A stretch of 64,000 bases of DNA from Dysgonomonas sp. BGC7. Lineage in GTDB: Bacteria; Bacteroidota; Bacteroidia; Bacteroidales; Dysgonomonadaceae. The stretch's first letter is position 1. Every line of letters begins with the position of its first letter. The notes below the pieces were generated by a model that was not told the origin of the DNA, did no database searches, and saw only the letters and a program-made list of their open reading frames with translations. A program made the translations under genes and the position numbers. Where the stretch lies: assembly GCF_001261735.1 (NCBI RefSeq), contig NZ_CVRP01000001.1:186001-250000 (forward strand), in the 5' to 3' direction. This document shows positions 63,301-64,000 of the stretch, in pieces.

Positions 63301-63579
63301 CATGCCGTTCATTGAGGTAGAATAGACATGTTCCACGCCTTTTATATTTGATATTATTTTTTCGATGGGCTGCACCAGACCCGATTCCACTTCCAGAGGT
63401 GTAGCTCCCGGGTAACCGATCATAATATCGGCCATAGGAACTTCTATCTGAGGCTCTTCTTCTCTTGGTATAAAGTATATACTAAATATGCCAAGGAGTA
63501 TGAAAGCAAACATGAGTAGAATGCTCAGTTTCGATTTAATAAATGCTCCGGCTATTTTTCCTGAAATTCCGTTTTCCAT
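60367..63579 (-). CDS. RND-family efflux pump inner-membrane subunit (AcrB/HAE-like)
   Basis: 1070 residues, full length for the family. TM1 (SKLSILLMFAFILLGIFSIY), porter-domain start PREEEPQIEVPMADI and YPGATPLEVE, central TM block with LVFVTGIVVDDSIVIAENMHRHFK (paired Asp for proton relay), second half starting near RKKRWTFMITLSVVLLG, and a final TM block ILTLIVVPLLYYKML. By family it exports drugs, dyes or metals from the periplasm with the adaptor encoded upstream. No outer-membrane channel gene is in the window. Substrate not determinable; the paired PII-like and DUF2892 genes resemble contexts seen for metal or sulfur stress pumps. Confidence 0.95.
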   Translation of the reverse strand: MENGISGKIAGAFIKSKLSILLMFAFILLGIFSIYFIPREEEPQIEVPMADIMIGYPGATPLEVESGLVQPIEKIISNIKGVEHVYSTSMNGMAMLTVQFYVGEDVERSLVKLYNEIIKNMDRMPQGATMPLVKTRAIDDVPALAFTLWSDNVGDYQIRQVAEVVGNEIKKIPDVSQINIIGGRSRQVKVMLDKDKMAENKLDFGTISQALQANNAQMHSGNIVTVDMVYSVRTGNFFANVDEVKNLIVGTNTNQPVYLYQIAEIEDGPETAQRYVSFGYGANSVDKRAAMPDDYSAVTISVAKKKGADAMRLAEVVIEKVEHLKKDVITNDIQVETTRNYGETASHKVSELLWHLSIAIVVVTLFVMAAMGWRGGLVVFLSVPVTFALTLFAYYFLGYTLNRITLFALVFVTGIVVDDSIVIAENMHRHFKMKKLPPLQAALYAINEVGNPTILATLTVIAAVLPMAFVSGMMGPYMSPMPIGASIAMIFSLLVALTLTPYFGYLFLRHKEQKGGSNTEGAEDSEQILHKTKIYKIYSHIVSPFLESRKKRWTFMITLSVVLLGSFVLFYTKSVPVKMLPFDNKNEFQVIIDMPEGTTLERTAAVAKELSIYIGRNNKVTNYQTYIGTSAPISFNGLVRHYDMRMGDNVADIQVNLVDKGSRSEQSHDIAKSMRSELQNIGKRYNANVKVVEVPPGPPVMSTIVAEIYGPDYTQQIAVAKQVKDLLVATENVVDVDWSVEDNQTEYKFEVDKDKAMKLGIPNAQIVQNVQAALSGMQVDILHHPSTVNQIGINLQLPDKDKSSIEEVLSMKAINQQGMTIPIGDLINVTEGEKDKSIHRKDQKRVVYVLTEVAGNLESPVYPITEVSEKLSSIKLPEGYTLSEEYSEQPKYEDNFSLKWDGEWQITYEVFRDLGLAFLFVLIIIYVLIVAWFQNFITPLVQLSVIPLSLIGIIFGHWIMGAYFSAPSMIGFIALAGIMVRNSVLLIDFIDIRLKEGVPLKQAVIEAGAVRTTPIILTAGGVVLGAIVILFDPIFQGLAISLMGGTITSTILTLIVVPLLYYKMLKNKIK

Positions 63580-63590
63580 AATTTGCTCGC

Positions 63591-64000
63591 TTATTTAGAT
63601 GTTGCAACTTTCTTACCGTTATATAATTTCCTTTCGGCTTTTAGTACAATTCTCTCATTTGGTCTAATCCCCGAAAGAACTTCGACCCGATTGCCCGACT
63701 TTTTGCCTAAGCGTATCCAGCGCAGTATAGCTTGATTCTCTTCGTCTACAATGTATACCCCTGTGAGTTGGTCGCGGTGAACAATCGAAGACTCTTCTAT
63801 CATTATCCGAGAAGAAGTTCTCTCTTTTGTATTGTTGGGAATGAAGATACTGGCATACATACCCGGACGGATGTTCGTTTTATCTTTACTGTTTATAGCC
63901 AGCTTCATCGAATACTGTCCTCCGGTCCGATATGCTGATGGACTTAACTCTACTATTTTGCCGGTTATTGCTATATCCTGTGAGTTGAGCTCTATTTGGG
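63591..64000 (-). CDS. RND efflux periplasmic adaptor subunit (HlyD/MFP family), C-terminal part
   Basis: The reading frame is open through the last base, so only about 136 C-terminal residues are present. Beta-barrel/membrane-proximal features: GKIVELSPSAYRTGGQYSMKLAI, NIRPGMYASIFIPN, GVYIVDEENQAILRWIRLGK, VEVLSGIRPNERIVLKAERKLYNGKKV. This is the typical end of RND adaptors, which bridge the inner-membrane pump to an outer-membrane channel. It lies 11 bases before the pump gene. The Met at 63908 is internal, not a start. Confidence 0.92.
   Translation of the reverse strand, partial: QIELNSQDIAITGKIVELSPSAYRTGGQYSMKLAINSKDKTNIRPGMYASIFIPNNTKERTSSRIMIEESSIVHRDQLTGVYIVDEENQAILRWIRLGKKSGNRVEVLSGIRPNERIVLKAERKLYNGKKVATSK

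Noticed and set aside
63591-63908. Short complete gene of 105 codons starting at the Met at 63908
   Set aside because: The frame is open to the window end and encodes continuing adaptor sequence, so it is the C-terminal part of a larger RND adaptor.

Overview
The window is AT-rich bacterial DNA from a member of the Bacteroidota. Evidence for this is two SusC/SusD glycan-uptake loci, DUF1735 and BACON surface lipoproteins, a FecR anti-sigma/ECF sigma pair next to an STN-type SusC, a TAnnTTTG-type promoter and type IX secretion-like (Por) features. Gene content resembles Dysgonomonas or related Dysgonomonadaceae/Porphyromonadaceae; the genus is inference. I saw no rRNA, tRNA, insertion sequence or CRISPR array.

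Layout. (1) 1-14.9 kb, plus strand: polysaccharide-utilisation locus 1 (PUL1), entered in the middle of its susC. It has susD, a GH18-like protein with a destroyed active site, a DUF1735-LamG lipoprotein, an endoglycosidase-like DUF1735-GH18 and a BACON/leucine-rich lipoprotein. After a terminator come GH92, GH125 and GH92. This set fits high-mannose N-glycans: the endo-enzyme releases the glycan at the surface, SusCD imports it, and the periplasmic mannosidases trim it. (2) 15.2-19.4 kb, plus: a PHP-glycosyltransferase fusion overlapping a GH13 enzyme. (3) 19.5-30.1 kb, minus: seven genes, namely a DUF4876 lipoprotein, a TonB receptor, a DUF6850-like barrel, a subtilisin-like protease with a Por-type tail, a PorV/PorQ-like barrel, a small lipoprotein and a PepSY membrane protein. 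This is the best candidate for a poorly described system. (4) 30.4-31.5 kb, minus: gap. (5) 31.7-53.9 kb, plus: a GlxA-type AraC regulator, then PUL2 with ECF sigma, anti-sigma, STN-SusC, SusD, an intact GH18 and DUF1735-LamG; after a terminator come DUF1573, GH35, GH29, GH20, GH3 and GH92. These activities fit fucosylated, galactosylated complex N-glycans or similar glycoprotein glycans. (6) 54.3-57.4 kb, plus: a large VIT-VWA-TPR-DUF2135 protein carrying a short TonB-plug-like segment. (7) 57.4-64 kb, minus: an RND efflux pump (adaptor cut by the window end) with a PII-like protein and a DUF2892 protein, then a redox/sulfur-type cluster (DUF6132, rhodanese, methyltransferase, thioredoxin, MarR).

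PUL1 and PUL2 look like diverged copies of one module, because susC-susD-GH18-like-DUF1735/LamG occur in the same order in both. Between genes, an exact 12-base element (TTTTAGTTAAAA in the gene direction) occurs five times. Every copy has the same orientation relative to the gene downstream: gap, the VIT-VWA gene and the DUF6132 operon. This may mark a shared control site.
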